A stretch of 64,000 bases of DNA from Xenorhabdus thuongxuanensis (GTDB lineage Bacteria > Pseudomonadota > Gammaproteobacteria > Enterobacterales > Enterobacteriaceae). The translations under genes were made by a program, and so were the position numbers. Location: assembly GCF_001908095.1 (NCBI RefSeq), contig NZ_MKGR01000009.1:62001-126000 (forward strand). The letters are read 5' to 3'. Positions 40,476-49,044 of this stretch are shown piece after piece (the first letter of the stretch is position 1; every line of letters starts with the position of its first letter). The notes under the pieces are model-generated. The model saw nothing but the letters and a program-made list of their open reading frames with translations. It was not told the DNA's origin and searched no databases.

Positions 40476-41639
40476 TCACGTCCCCACCTCCCCCTGCCTC
40501 ACATTCCACACCGAATCGGCCGGCATCTGGACACGGACAGATATAGACCGACCGACAGGGATATCAATCGGGTCACCATCAGCGTACCCATCCCGTACAT
40601 TTCTGGCGAATACGGGTGCGTCTGCGTGCTCACGATGGTAGGTCATTAATTTGATTGAACCATCGGGCAGCACTTTGTAATCCACCCAAATTAACGGCAG
40701 TTTATTTTTACATAACGGTATCTCAACCCCGCCATCGACACCACCCCATGCGGCGTCGGCATTAAATCCCAGCACGTTTTTGATGAGGTAGACGCCCTCG
40801 GACAGGTGTTCAACCGTAGCGCCCTCAGATTCGTCGTTGGTTTCAAATTTGCCATCGCTCCAAATTTTGATGATGGGGGACGCTTTTTTTAGAAAACCGT
40901 CAACGATGGTGGTGTTACCGGTGCACCATATCATACCGCCCACTTTGGGATGGTGAATCTCTCCTGCCCATCGTTTTCCATCCCAATAATCCAAAAAAGC
41001 GGCTCCTTTTCGCACCCCCATCATGTAACGCTCACCTCCCGAATGCGATGAGACTCGAAATGCATTCAGCTCACCATTCATGAACCCTCCCGATTTAGGC
41101 ATGGCATTCTCAGCGAGCTCCACCGATTTCCGTAATCCCAGATTATTCACAAACTCCGCTGTATTAGGAATATCTGCCCCGTTCTTGGATTTTTCGAGGC
41201 GGTTATCAATAGACTGATTGAGTTGAGCGATATTTTCATACAGCGCCTTAATCGACTGCAATGATACCGTCTGACCATTCGGCAATGTCACATCAACCAC
41301 ACCATTCTGTGACATCCATTTGTCCATGTTCTGGAGGAACAGGGTAATGTAGCTGGTGTTGGCTAAAATATGCCGGACGCCATCCGAAACAGAATCAGGA
41401 ACGGTGGTCTGAATCTGGTATTTCACGTTATTCAGGGTAACGGGAATGGTATCGACCAATACCAGCTCGGTATCCGAGTTCACCGCCTGAATCATATGGT
41501 TTAAATTGTTGTTGCCTGACCGGATTAATATAATCTGTCCAGGCGCAACGCCGTTGATATTAGATATAAATTGCGTACCCGTGCCGCGGACAATAGCCGA
41601 GCCGGACACGGTGGAAATTGTGCCTTGTGAATAGAACAT
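40476..41639 (-). CDS. Phage tail fibre protein (late-operon copy)
   Basis: 387 residues starting MFYSQGTISTVSGSAIVRGT, after AGGAAC seven bases upstream; a 13-codon longer start overlaps the preceding gene. The N-terminus is typical of baseplate or tail-attached fibre proteins. The C-terminal part (ESEGATVEHLSEGVYLIKNV, VLPDGSIKLMTYHREHADAP) closely matches the plus-strand fibre at 36948-38138. It is the last gene of the late operon. It should form the receptor-binding fibre or its distal part. Confidence 0.8.
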   Translation of the reverse strand: MFYSQGTISTVSGSAIVRGTGTQFISNINGVAPGQIILIRSGNNNLNHMIQAVNSDTELVLVDTIPVTLNNVKYQIQTTVPDSVSDGVRHILANTSYITLFLQNMDKWMSQNGVVDVTLPNGQTVSLQSIKALYENIAQLNQSIDNRLEKSKNGADIPNTAEFVNNLGLRKSVELAENAMPKSGGFMNGELNAFRVSSHSGGERYMMGVRKGAAFLDYWDGKRWAGEIHHPKVGGMIWCTGNTTIVDGFLKKASPIIKIWSDGKFETNDESEGATVEHLSEGVYLIKNVLGFNADAAWGGVDGGVEIPLCKNKLPLIWVDYKVLPDGSIKLMTYHREHADAPVFARNVRDGYADGDPIDIPVGRSISVRVQMPADSVWNVRQGEVGT

Positions 41640-41652
41640 GGTGGGGTTCCTG

Positions 41653-42309
41653 TTAGACGTCGTAAAGAGCGCAGTCAATATACGGGCTGGTGAGATCTTC
41701 TACACTGATCTCAACAACCCAAGAAAGGGCACCTGATACGGCTGCCGGAACGAATTGTGTAGACTGGCCGTTGAAAAAGGCAGAAAACGAGGTGTCCCTG
41801 TATTGCAGTATGGGGAAGTCTCCAGGTGGTTCGATTGACGAGCTAATCCAGCCTGTCGTTTGCATTAACAAGGCTTTCTTTCCCCGCAATGTCATTTGTT
41901 GGTTGGTGTTGTATTCCCCCTCAATCGCCAGCGGATTTGTATCACTGGTCATCACACATTTTCCGTTCTCATCCCAGACAGCAATCCCCCAATCAGGGAC
42001 GGGTTGCGGATAAACCAAGGTAAAAAGGTAAATCTCACACACCGTTGGGGTACGGGAATCTGGCGCTGACAGCTCAACATACCAGCGGCTTTTTCCACTG
42101 CTGAGTTCACCATAAGGTGCATTCTCTACACTGTCCGTATGGGCGCACATAAACGCCAGACACGGCTGTGTTGTGCTAATATGCGTATCTATCTCTTCAT
42201 ACCATCTGCCAATGGTAACCGATATTTTCCTGACAAAAGAAAGCGGTGTCGTTTTGGGTGTCCACCACGGGATCCCTTCATTCGTTGTTAAAAATGCGCC
42301 CCAATCCAT
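41653..42309 (-). CDS. Tail-tip associated protein of unknown function
   Basis: 218 residues, starting MDWGAFLTTNEGIPWWTPKT. It lies between the gpJ-adjacent small gene and the tail fibre, so it is probably a tail-tip or fibre-attachment protein. The segment DWGIAVWDENGK resembles DYGFGVWDEQGR in the next upstream gene, suggesting a shared module. It is a beta-rich, soluble protein with no signal peptide. The family is not recognised. Confidence 0.65.
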   Translation of the reverse strand: MDWGAFLTTNEGIPWWTPKTTPLSFVRKISVTIGRWYEEIDTHISTTQPCLAFMCAHTDSVENAPYGELSSGKSRWYVELSAPDSRTPTVCEIYLFTLVYPQPVPDWGIAVWDENGKCVMTSDTNPLAIEGEYNTNQQMTLRGKKALLMQTTGWISSSIEPPGDFPILQYRDTSFSAFFNGQSTQFVPAAVSGALSWVVEISVEDLTSPYIDCALYDV

Positions 42310-42315
42310 ATATCC

Positions 42316-42615
42316 TCACGCTGTATAATACGCAATCAGCCAGCCCTCAGCAGCCACACTGCGCCCGGTTGAAATAATGATTTGGTTATCTCTCACCAAA
42401 AACTGGCGTTTGGCATTCGGCCATTCCCCCGTTTGTGTGCACATAAACACATACGACAGCCTCAATCCCTCACTCATCGGCTCACGGGGGACAGTGAGTG
42501 CGCCTGCTGTCTGTCCGCTGTTCAGTTTCATAAATCCCGCATAAAGAAAGGGGCGGATGCCTGTATTACGCTGCCGCCCCTGCTCGTCCCACACACCAAA
42601 ACCATAATCACTCAT
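42316..42615 (-). CDS. Small tail protein downstream of gpJ
   Basis: 99 residues, starting MSDYGFGVWDEQGRQRNTGI. Its ATG overlaps the gpJ stop (ATGA), and the next gene follows after six bases. The position and shared VWDE motif with the 218-residue neighbour point to a tail-tip role. No enzyme motif is visible. Confidence 0.65.
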   Translation of the reverse strand: MSDYGFGVWDEQGRQRNTGIRPFLYAGFMKLNSGQTAGALTVPREPMSEGLRLSYVFMCTQTGEWPNAKRQFLVRDNQIIISTGRSVAAEGWLIAYYTA

Positions 42616-45600
42616 CGAAATTGTCCTATATATCCCATTGCCGCCCTGACTCGTCCGTTCTGGTCATAACACGCAATTGCCCCATTCGCCCAGCGTAACC
42701 CTGCCTGAGAACGCATGTCATTAAATTCAAAAGCACCGGTGACCGCATTAATCAAAAAGCCTGCCATGTACTGTACGTAGTTCTTTGACCTGATGGCATC
42801 AGATAAAATGATCTCCCTGATATAACCTTTATCGATAAACCCGTCCCTGATAAACACCTGACCGTTCTTCACCGCCATAAACGGCTCTAATTTACCGTTA
42901 GCCGGGTTAAAAAACGCAAAATTGTTGGCAGAAAATCCAATATACGATTCCAGACTACCGTTCTTGAATTCACCGCTAATCACCATGCCACCCGCGTTAT
43001 ATTTTGTCCCATTGCGGTTAATGGTGATATTCACGTTGTGGATGGCGTAACCATTGCCGGACTGGTTAAATTCCGCCTGCATTTTGCTGTTGATGATGGC
43101 CTGTTGTTCACCAAATTGCGCCTGCACCTGTTGTGCCGATTCAGCTACCGCTTTCTGCGTACTGGATATGGCCTGTTTGTTAGTCACCACATCCGCTGCC
43201 ACATCCCTCATGCTGGTACGGATTTCGGTAAATTGCTGACCAAACGATTTATCCCGTTCAGCTATCGTGGTCTCAACCGTTTTGATACGGGATGCGTTAA
43301 CCCCAACCGACGAATTAACCTCCGTTATTTTCTGCGCCCACGCCTCATTATCCGTTGCCCTGACTGACCAGAGTTCACTAATCTGCGCCTTACTCTCCCC
43401 GTCACGCACCATCAGTTCCCGTGATAATTGCTGTTGCGCATTGGTGAGTATGAGGGCACTTTCCGCGTTCCAGTTCATGTCGGATTGCAGGCGCTTTCCG
43501 GCTTCGGCGGAAAGGAATTGGTTACCTAATTTCTCCACTATCTCAGGGGTATTATCATCAGGTTGACCGGAACCTTCGACAAATTCCGAGCGCCCAACCG
43601 CATTAACGCTGCGGACATAGACATAATAGGTGTAACCCGCTTTTAGCCTTCTTCCCTGTACGATCCACATCGTCCCTGTGCCGAGGTATTCCGCCCTAGA
43701 CTCCACATCGCGAATATCCGTAATTTGTTTATCTGAAAACCAGAATTCATACTGCGCACGGAAGCTGTTTTGCCCGCCAGAACGGGGAATAAAACCGAGA
43801 CTAAAATAGCCTGGCTCCACCTCAATATAAGTGGGGGCGGGCGGCGGGTTAATCGAGAAAGCTGTGGTGACCCTCGTGCCTTTTTGACCGCGATCATTTT
43901 GTGGCACTACTGACAACTGATAGTTACCCTGGGGTAAACCGCCAAAACGGTAAAGGGTCTCTGCGGTTGATGCCGTACCTACAATCCTATCACCCATAGT
44001 CAGTTTTAACAGGAAGTCAATACCCCGTGTCGTGTAGGGGGAATTCCAGGTGGCTTCAACCTGCCATGACTCGCTATCCGGCGTGACCTCAACGGCCAGA
44101 TTTTCAACGGGGGGAATAAAACCACTCACCGCGGTATCCGGCTTAGGCTCGAATTTTTCCCCTTTATCAACCACCGCCTCTTTTTCGGGAACATGCTGAA
44201 CCGCGGTCACTGTAAATGTCCCATTCCCGTTATCAGCCAGACTGATAGCCCGAAACAGGCGACGACGAAGTGAAGGCAGCGTCAATGTCCAGACGCTGTA
44301 ATCGGCCAGCCCCTGAGGCAACTGCTCCAGTTTAATCTGGTTACTGGCGGGATAATTCATCACAGGAAGAGACTGCGGCTGACCGCGACCATCCAATAAT
44401 GAAACAAATGCCTGACCCTTTTTCGGCGGTTCAATATTGCGATCCAGCGTCAAACGGTTCGTATGCCAATCGATATGTGTGATGCGCCCCCCGATCTGCG
44501 TATCGGCGTAATCGGTATCCGCAACTTCGATAATGTCACCCGGTACATGGCGCAATCCCTCACTACCGAGGCTAAACTCAACGGTCTGGGTTTCCAGTTT
44601 TTCTGTGGCTAGAATCCATAACCCGTGGCGATGTGCCTGACCGCGGCTGGTACACCCGAACGCATCGACACGTAATACGTTGCGGCCAAAACGCGCGACC
44701 AGTTCATCATCGGAGACTTGTTCAATACTGGTTTTCCAGCCATTGCCCGGATCAATGAAACGCACCTCAACCACGGTGTGACGGGCTTTTAACGGGCTAA
44801 AGCTGTAATTAAAACGGCCATTCACCACGTTAGCGTTTGTATAAGGCCAGGCAATATCCGCGGGGCGATCCTGAATAAAGGTCAGTTGTTGGCCGTTCCA
44901 TACCGGCATGATACGCATCATTGAACTCAGGTCACTGATAACCTCGTAAGCTTTGCGCAGATCCGTGATGTACGCATTGCAGGTCATGCGCGGCTCTTCG
45001 CCGCCGAACCCATCAGGCACAAACTGATCACAATACTGCCCGATAACGTACAGGGCGAATTTATCAATCTCCGCAATGTTTAACCGCCTGCCCATGCCAT
45101 AGCGGGGATGTGTGAGTAAATCCCACAGCACCCAGGCGGGATTATTGGTATAGGCGGGTTTAAAGTGTCCGCTCCAGATACCCGTGTATGTGCGGGTTTC
45201 CGGGTTATAGTTATCTGGAACCTGAATAATACGCCCTTTTACCAGATAGTTACGCCGGGGAAAGCGGTTACCGAATTGCTCACTCTCAAAGGTCAGGCCA
45301 ACCACTGCGGAACCGGGATAAGTCTGCGTGATATCGGTAATTTCGGTATAGCTTGACCAGAATGTTGTATTTTGCAGTTTGTCGCTGTTACTGTCCTGGG
45401 TGATCCTGACTAACCGCACACCAAACGGGGGCGGCGGAAGTTTATCGATAATGACCGCCATCAGATACGGCGAGTTGCTGCGTTTGCCACGGATAGTGAC
45501 ATGCTTTTCTGTCACCCAGGAGCCGCCACGCTGAATTTGTACCTGTAACTCGACCGTCGTTGGTACCCTGTCGCCATTATCTTTCACTTCAACCAACGTC

Positions 45601-45956
45601 TGAGTCCCAAATGTTAAACGCAAACGGTCAATGTTACGGGAAGTGATCGTTCGGGTGACTGGTGCGTTTTGCTTCACCTCTACACCGACTGGATTTTCGC
45701 TGGACGACGCGGCAAAACCATCCATTGCTGGTTGCTCCAGCGTCCCGGCAACCCACTGTGCCGTCAGGCCATTGACACTGCTGTTTCCTGATTGGTCAAT
45801 AACGGGCGTGTCGTTCAAATGGACGCCCTGTAAATCACCCAGCGGTCCCTCTATCGGTCCCTCACTCACCAGATCAATAATGGATAATTTCTGCCGCGAG
45901 GTTAAATCATTGGGTGCCTCATAGGGCGTATGCTGTTTACCGCCACCTTTACCCAT
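42612..45956 (-). CDS. Host specificity protein gpJ
   Basis: 1114 residues, like lambda gpJ (1132). The N-terminus (PYEAPNDLTSRQKLSIIDLV, SEGPIEGPLGDLQGVHLNDT) is the conserved tail-assembly part. Fibronectin-type modules follow about residues 630-840, then helical segments, and the C-terminus (AGLRWANGAIACYDQNGRVR) carries the likely receptor contact. gpJ sits at the tail tip and determines adsorption. It lies eleven bases downstream of gpI. Confidence 0.93.
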   Translation of the reverse strand: MGKGGGKQHTPYEAPNDLTSRQKLSIIDLVSEGPIEGPLGDLQGVHLNDTPVIDQSGNSSVNGLTAQWVAGTLEQPAMDGFAASSSENPVGVEVKQNAPVTRTITSRNIDRLRLTFGTQTLVEVKDNGDRVPTTVELQVQIQRGGSWVTEKHVTIRGKRSNSPYLMAVIIDKLPPPPFGVRLVRITQDSNSDKLQNTTFWSSYTEITDITQTYPGSAVVGLTFESEQFGNRFPRRNYLVKGRIIQVPDNYNPETRTYTGIWSGHFKPAYTNNPAWVLWDLLTHPRYGMGRRLNIAEIDKFALYVIGQYCDQFVPDGFGGEEPRMTCNAYITDLRKAYEVISDLSSMMRIMPVWNGQQLTFIQDRPADIAWPYTNANVVNGRFNYSFSPLKARHTVVEVRFIDPGNGWKTSIEQVSDDELVARFGRNVLRVDAFGCTSRGQAHRHGLWILATEKLETQTVEFSLGSEGLRHVPGDIIEVADTDYADTQIGGRITHIDWHTNRLTLDRNIEPPKKGQAFVSLLDGRGQPQSLPVMNYPASNQIKLEQLPQGLADYSVWTLTLPSLRRRLFRAISLADNGNGTFTVTAVQHVPEKEAVVDKGEKFEPKPDTAVSGFIPPVENLAVEVTPDSESWQVEATWNSPYTTRGIDFLLKLTMGDRIVGTASTAETLYRFGGLPQGNYQLSVVPQNDRGQKGTRVTTAFSINPPPAPTYIEVEPGYFSLGFIPRSGGQNSFRAQYEFWFSDKQITDIRDVESRAEYLGTGTMWIVQGRRLKAGYTYYVYVRSVNAVGRSEFVEGSGQPDDNTPEIVEKLGNQFLSAEAGKRLQSDMNWNAESALILTNAQQQLSRELMVRDGESKAQISELWSVRATDNEAWAQKITEVNSSVGVNASRIKTVETTIAERDKSFGQQFTEIRTSMRDVAADVVTNKQAISSTQKAVAESAQQVQAQFGEQQAIINSKMQAEFNQSGNGYAIHNVNITINRNGTKYNAGGMVISGEFKNGSLESYIGFSANNFAFFNPANGKLEPFMAVKNGQVFIRDGFIDKGYIREIILSDAIRSKNYVQYMAGFLINAVTGAFEFNDMRSQAGLRWANGAIACYDQNGRVRAAMGYIGQFR

Positions 45957-45967
45957 TTACGTATCTC

Positions 45968-46642
45968 CTATCTCAATGGTTTTCCCGTCACTACCTTCCA
46001 TAAACCGTGTTTACCTATCTCAATGTCTTTCGCTTTGCTGTCATCCATCATCTCAACACCCTGAGAAATAACCCGTGATCCGCACATAATTTCGCCGTAG
46101 GCCACCGGTACTGGCATTCCCTGGGCAACGGCATTTTCCAGATTGCTGAAATAAGTATTCCCCCGCTCTTCCTCAGAACGCGAGAGCTTCGGGGGTTTTG
46201 GCATGGGGGTGAGCATCTGCGCCACCCCACCAAGCATCATGCCCGCCCCCATAGTCATTAAGGAGCCCGCAATAGCCCAATTCCCGGGATTCCACCAGCC
46301 GATAACGAAAATAGCCGCACCGGCAACAAACTGAAGCAGCCCGCCATTTTTACTGCCGGCAATGCGGGGCACGATATGAATCACCGCCCCCGGTGACAAT
46401 GGGGCATATAACCGTTGATGCAGCTCATCAGGCTTAACATCAGAACCCGAAATACGCACCTGATACCAGCCGTCACGGAAAGCTTGTCTCAATGAAGGTA
46501 TTTGCAGAAAAAGAGCATGCAACCCTTCGGCGGCGGTATGGATATTTAAGTCAAACCGGCGGCCAAATCGTTGTAAATCCCCGTAAAAGCGGACGGTTGC
46601 CAGTGTTGGTATCGCCATATCGAATGTGTGAATCGTTGCCAT
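45968..46642 (-). CDS. Tail assembly protein gpI
   Basis: 224 residues similar to lambda gpI. Its N-terminus MATIHTFDMAIPTLATVRFY parallels the lambda start. GDLQRFGRRFDLNIHTAAEG and SNLENAVAQGMPVPVAYGEI are conserved blocks. A hydrophobic middle region (about 105-145) is typical of the family. It is needed for tail-tip assembly in lambda and is not part of the final tail. It overlaps the 3' end of gpK by 97 bases in another frame. Confidence 0.88.
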   Translation of the reverse strand: MATIHTFDMAIPTLATVRFYGDLQRFGRRFDLNIHTAAEGLHALFLQIPSLRQAFRDGWYQVRISGSDVKPDELHQRLYAPLSPGAVIHIVPRIAGSKNGGLLQFVAGAAIFVIGWWNPGNWAIAGSLMTMGAGMMLGGVAQMLTPMPKPPKLSRSEEERGNTYFSNLENAVAQGMPVPVAYGEIMCGSRVISQGVEMMDDSKAKDIEIGKHGLWKVVTGKPLR

Positions 46643-47274
46643 CGTTCGTTATAGACCTCGCGTTTACTGAGTTGATTGGGAATGTGGTGCAAAATCATCT
46701 GCCCCCCCAGGTAAATGGCGGCATGATTAGCCCGGGAACTGGCATAACAACACAGGATGATGTCGCCCGGGCGAATATCCCGTTTCACCTGACGAAAACC
46801 CTGACCAGCCAGATTATTGAGATACAATTCCTTATCCTGCCGCCACCAGTTGTCCTGCCGCTCAAAGTCCGGCAAATCGTAACCGGCCAGATGATAGGCA
46901 TCACGAAATACGCCGTAGCAGTCCGTTGAGCCGTGCACGAATTCACGACCCAGCAAGGGCGGAACGCATTGAAATTTCTGAATCTCACCCTCACAGACGA
47001 GCCACCACGGCAATTGCGTCTTAAGCTGGTGAACCCGATCAGCCGCGCTTAAGTACGGCACCCCATCAGGGTGACTGTGAACCACTGCAATCACCTCCCC
47101 TTGCTGGCTGGCAAGGACAAAGTCCTCAAAAGCAATAAAGAAGTGATTTTCCGGTTCGGGGCTTTGGTTCGTGCAGGGGATATAGTGCTCCCCCGTCTCA
47201 TTATGGATCACCAGGCCGCACGACTCCTGGGGCGTCATGCACGCCGCATGAGCCAGAATGTCATTATCAATCAT
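46546..47274 (-). CDS. Tail assembly protein gpK (JAMM and NlpC/P60 domains)
   Basis: 242 residues with two enzyme-like domains. The N-terminal JAB/Mov34 metalloprotease motif is VVHSHPDGVPYLSAADR. The C-terminal NlpC/P60 peptidase has DCYGVFRDAYHLAGYDLPDF (Cys) and NHAAIYLGG (His). gpK of lambda acts in tail-tip assembly, and the NlpC/P60 part may open peptidoglycan at injection. The motifs look intact. Confidence 0.9.
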   Translation of the reverse strand: MIDNDILAHAACMTPQESCGLVIHNETGEHYIPCTNQSPEPENHFFIAFEDFVLASQQGEVIAVVHSHPDGVPYLSAADRVHQLKTQLPWWLVCEGEIQKFQCVPPLLGREFVHGSTDCYGVFRDAYHLAGYDLPDFERQDNWWRQDKELYLNNLAGQGFRQVKRDIRPGDIILCCYASSRANHAAIYLGGQMILHHIPNQLSKREVYNERWQRFTHSIWRYQHWQPSAFTGIYNDLAAGLT

Positions 47275-47283
47275 GAAAGCCTC

Positions 47284-47982
47284 TTATTGGCCGAGTCGGG
47301 ACGTTGACAGGAAACACCCGATACGGGCGGTATTGTTTCGCAGTTTACAATCAGAAGGACGTTTTCCGCATTTATCCGCGGCGGGGTTCGCGGTAGGGTT
47401 GCCTAATTCATCCGCCACGGGCGATCCTGTGTAACCACACTCGATGGAACGGTATTCCCAGGCGCAGATGTCGGATAAAATCACCCGGGCAGGCAGCATT
47501 AACCCCTCCGTTTCGCTGGGTGCCGCTAACTCAAAGGTTGCTGTTTCTGCATTCAGGCTGGTCATTTGCTCGATAACCCAACGGCTCACCATTTCTTGCG
47601 TGGGATCGGCGTCCAGGTTGCCATTCGGGAAGTTTTCAGCATCCAGAAAGCGAGTACTGATAACCCGGCGTATCACCCACCCACCAACAGCGCTGTCTAA
47701 CCGGCTGGCAATCCCGGTCACCAGGCCAAATAAATTAGAGAGCGTCACGGTTGGACGCCCCGAGGGGCCTTTGCCATTAAACATGAAGCCTTCCCCTTTG
47801 ATTGGGTACGGCTCATAAGTGTTTTTCTGCCAAATCAAGGATTGATGATGCTGATTCACGCCATCATAGAACCGATACCGACTCCCGCCAATAGGGGTTA
47901 AATCAAACTCATACAGCTCAATCAGGGCATCACCGTCCAAATCAGTGACCGCAATGCGCAGTTCTGGGGGAATATTTTGCAT
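47284..47982 (-). CDS. Minor tail protein gpL
   Basis: 232 residues, starting MQNIPPELRIA, as in lambda gpL. Four cysteines in the C-terminal domain (CAWEYRSIECGY, then CGKRPSDCKLRNN) match those that bind a 4Fe-4S cluster in lambda gpL. It forms part of the tail tip. Four upstream codons are open but not conserved. A terminator separates it from the moron upstream, so late transcription must read through. Confidence 0.93.
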   Translation of the reverse strand: MQNIPPELRIAVTDLDGDALIELYEFDLTPIGGSRYRFYDGVNQHHQSLIWQKNTYEPYPIKGEGFMFNGKGPSGRPTVTLSNLFGLVTGIASRLDSAVGGWVIRRVISTRFLDAENFPNGNLDADPTQEMVSRWVIEQMTSLNAETATFELAAPSETEGLMLPARVILSDICAWEYRSIECGYTGSPVADELGNPTANPAADKCGKRPSDCKLRNNTARIGCFLSTSRLGQ

Positions 47983-47993
47983 AATAGCATCCA

Positions 47994-48020
47994 ATAAAAA
48001 ACCCAGCGTTAAACTGGGTT
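47994..48020 (-). terminator. Intrinsic terminator of the M-L moron
   Basis: On the minus strand AACCCAG and CTGGGTT form a seven-pair stem (48000-48020) followed by TTTTATT. It lies after the zinc-ribbon gene and just before gpL. Confidence 0.85.
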
Positions 48021-48076
48021 TAGTTGATTTGTGAGATGAATTAATATCTAAGATCGGTTAGTGCCGCTTGGCTTTA

Positions 48077-48622
48077 TTATTCGTTAGACTTAATACTGTG
48101 AAGCCAATATACATATCTATCTTGAAATTGCTTTTGAATTGCTTTTGGTAATCTCTTATTAAGATTATCTATTTCAGACTGATAAAAAAATTCTATTTCT
48201 TTAACTTCCTTGTCTTTGTTTGCTTTTATCAAAGTTTCTGATAATTCTTTAACCCTTTCATCCATCAACTCTATACCGTCTTTTCTTCTTTTATAAAAAA
48301 GCTTAGGCGAAATGTTGGACGGTTTAAATTTCCTAAGAGTTATTTCTTCCATTTTTTCTTGAATATCAGATCCGCAATGCTTACATTTAATTGCTTCTTC
48401 TTTTATTACCTCAGCACAGAAAGGGCATTTCACCATTCCGTCTTCTCTGATTTTTCTCTCTTCAATGCTGCGTTCGTCTTTGCGTATCACCAAGGAGTGA
48501 GGTAGAGCAACAATAAATATCAACGCACCATATAACCACCAAACAAAAAACTCTCGTCCTTTACTAGACGCAATAGCGGCGGGTATAAGTCCTAGTAAAG
48601 CTGCAATCACAATAAGATACAT
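48077..48622 (-). CDS. Zinc-ribbon inner-membrane protein, moron between gpM and gpL
   Basis: 181 residues from the preferred start MYLIVIAALLGLIPAAIASS, which has AAGGAA six bases before it. Two hydrophobic segments (about 1-18 and 26-47, VWWLYGALIFIVALPHSLVI) precede a zinc ribbon CPFCAEVIKEEAIKCKHCGS. A charged C-terminal half follows, with a predicted helix. No lambda counterpart exists at this place. It has its own promoter and terminator and AT-rich composition. Membrane morons often exclude superinfecting phages, but here that is inference. Confidence 0.7.
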   Translation of the reverse strand: MYLIVIAALLGLIPAAIASSKGREFFVWWLYGALIFIVALPHSLVIRKDERSIEERKIREDGMVKCPFCAEVIKEEAIKCKHCGSDIQEKMEEITLRKFKPSNISPKLFYKRRKDGIELMDERVKELSETLIKANKDKEVKEIEFFYQSEIDNLNKRLPKAIQKQFQDRYVYWLHSIKSNE

Positions 48623-48653
48623 AGACATTTCCTTGCTCATAATGAATGATGGA

Positions 48654-48681
48654 ATTCTAATCATTACTATCAGAAAATCAA
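48654..48681 (-). promoter_or_regulatory. Putative promoter of the zinc-ribbon moron
   Basis: On the minus strand TTGATT (48676-48681) and TAGAAT (48654-48659) are separated by 16 bases, 30 to 60 bases upstream of the gene. Each hexamer differs from consensus at one or two positions. Confidence 0.5.
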
Positions 48682-48704
48682 TGCAAGATCTCTTCGTTAT
48701 GATG

Positions 48705-49034
48705 TTAACGCACAACTTCCTCAAACTCTGCGTCAATTTCGGTTCGGATGGCGCCCGATGAGGTTGACCACTTGCGGCAAATAATCTTTATTATCCGATC
48801 TTGATGTGGGGGTTTCCATAGAAAAGCACTCACACCATTATGCCGCTCAAAGAATGCCTCAACCTCATGGGCTAAGGCATGTTTCATTGATAACGAGACG
48901 GTGTACTTCTTTAGATGAGTATTGATACCATCGGGGCGGCGTTGTTCGTAGCCGTCACCGAATTTAACAGACCTGACCCGAGGCTCGGCTTCCTTTTTCA
49001 TCCCCGCGCGGATTTTCCATATAAATGTTTCCAT
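48705..49034 (-). CDS. Minor tail protein gpM
   Basis: 109 residues, as in lambda. METFIWKIRAGMKKEAEPRV, VRSVKFGDGYEQRRPDGINT and the C-terminal TEIDAEFEEVV all parallel lambda gpM. The start at 49034 is chosen over a longer one that overlaps the tape-measure gene. It is a tail-tip component. Confidence 0.92.
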   Translation of the reverse strand: METFIWKIRAGMKKEAEPRVRSVKFGDGYEQRRPDGINTHLKKYTVSLSMKHALAHEVEAFFERHNGVSAFLWKPPHQDRIIKIICRKWSTSSGAIRTEIDAEFEEVVR

Positions 49035-49044
49035 CACCCCTCCG

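Noticed and set aside
48623-48736. Longer start for the zinc-ribbon moron reaching into gpM
   Set aside because: It would cover the putative promoter and gpM 3' end; the downstream ATG has the AAGGAA ribosome site.
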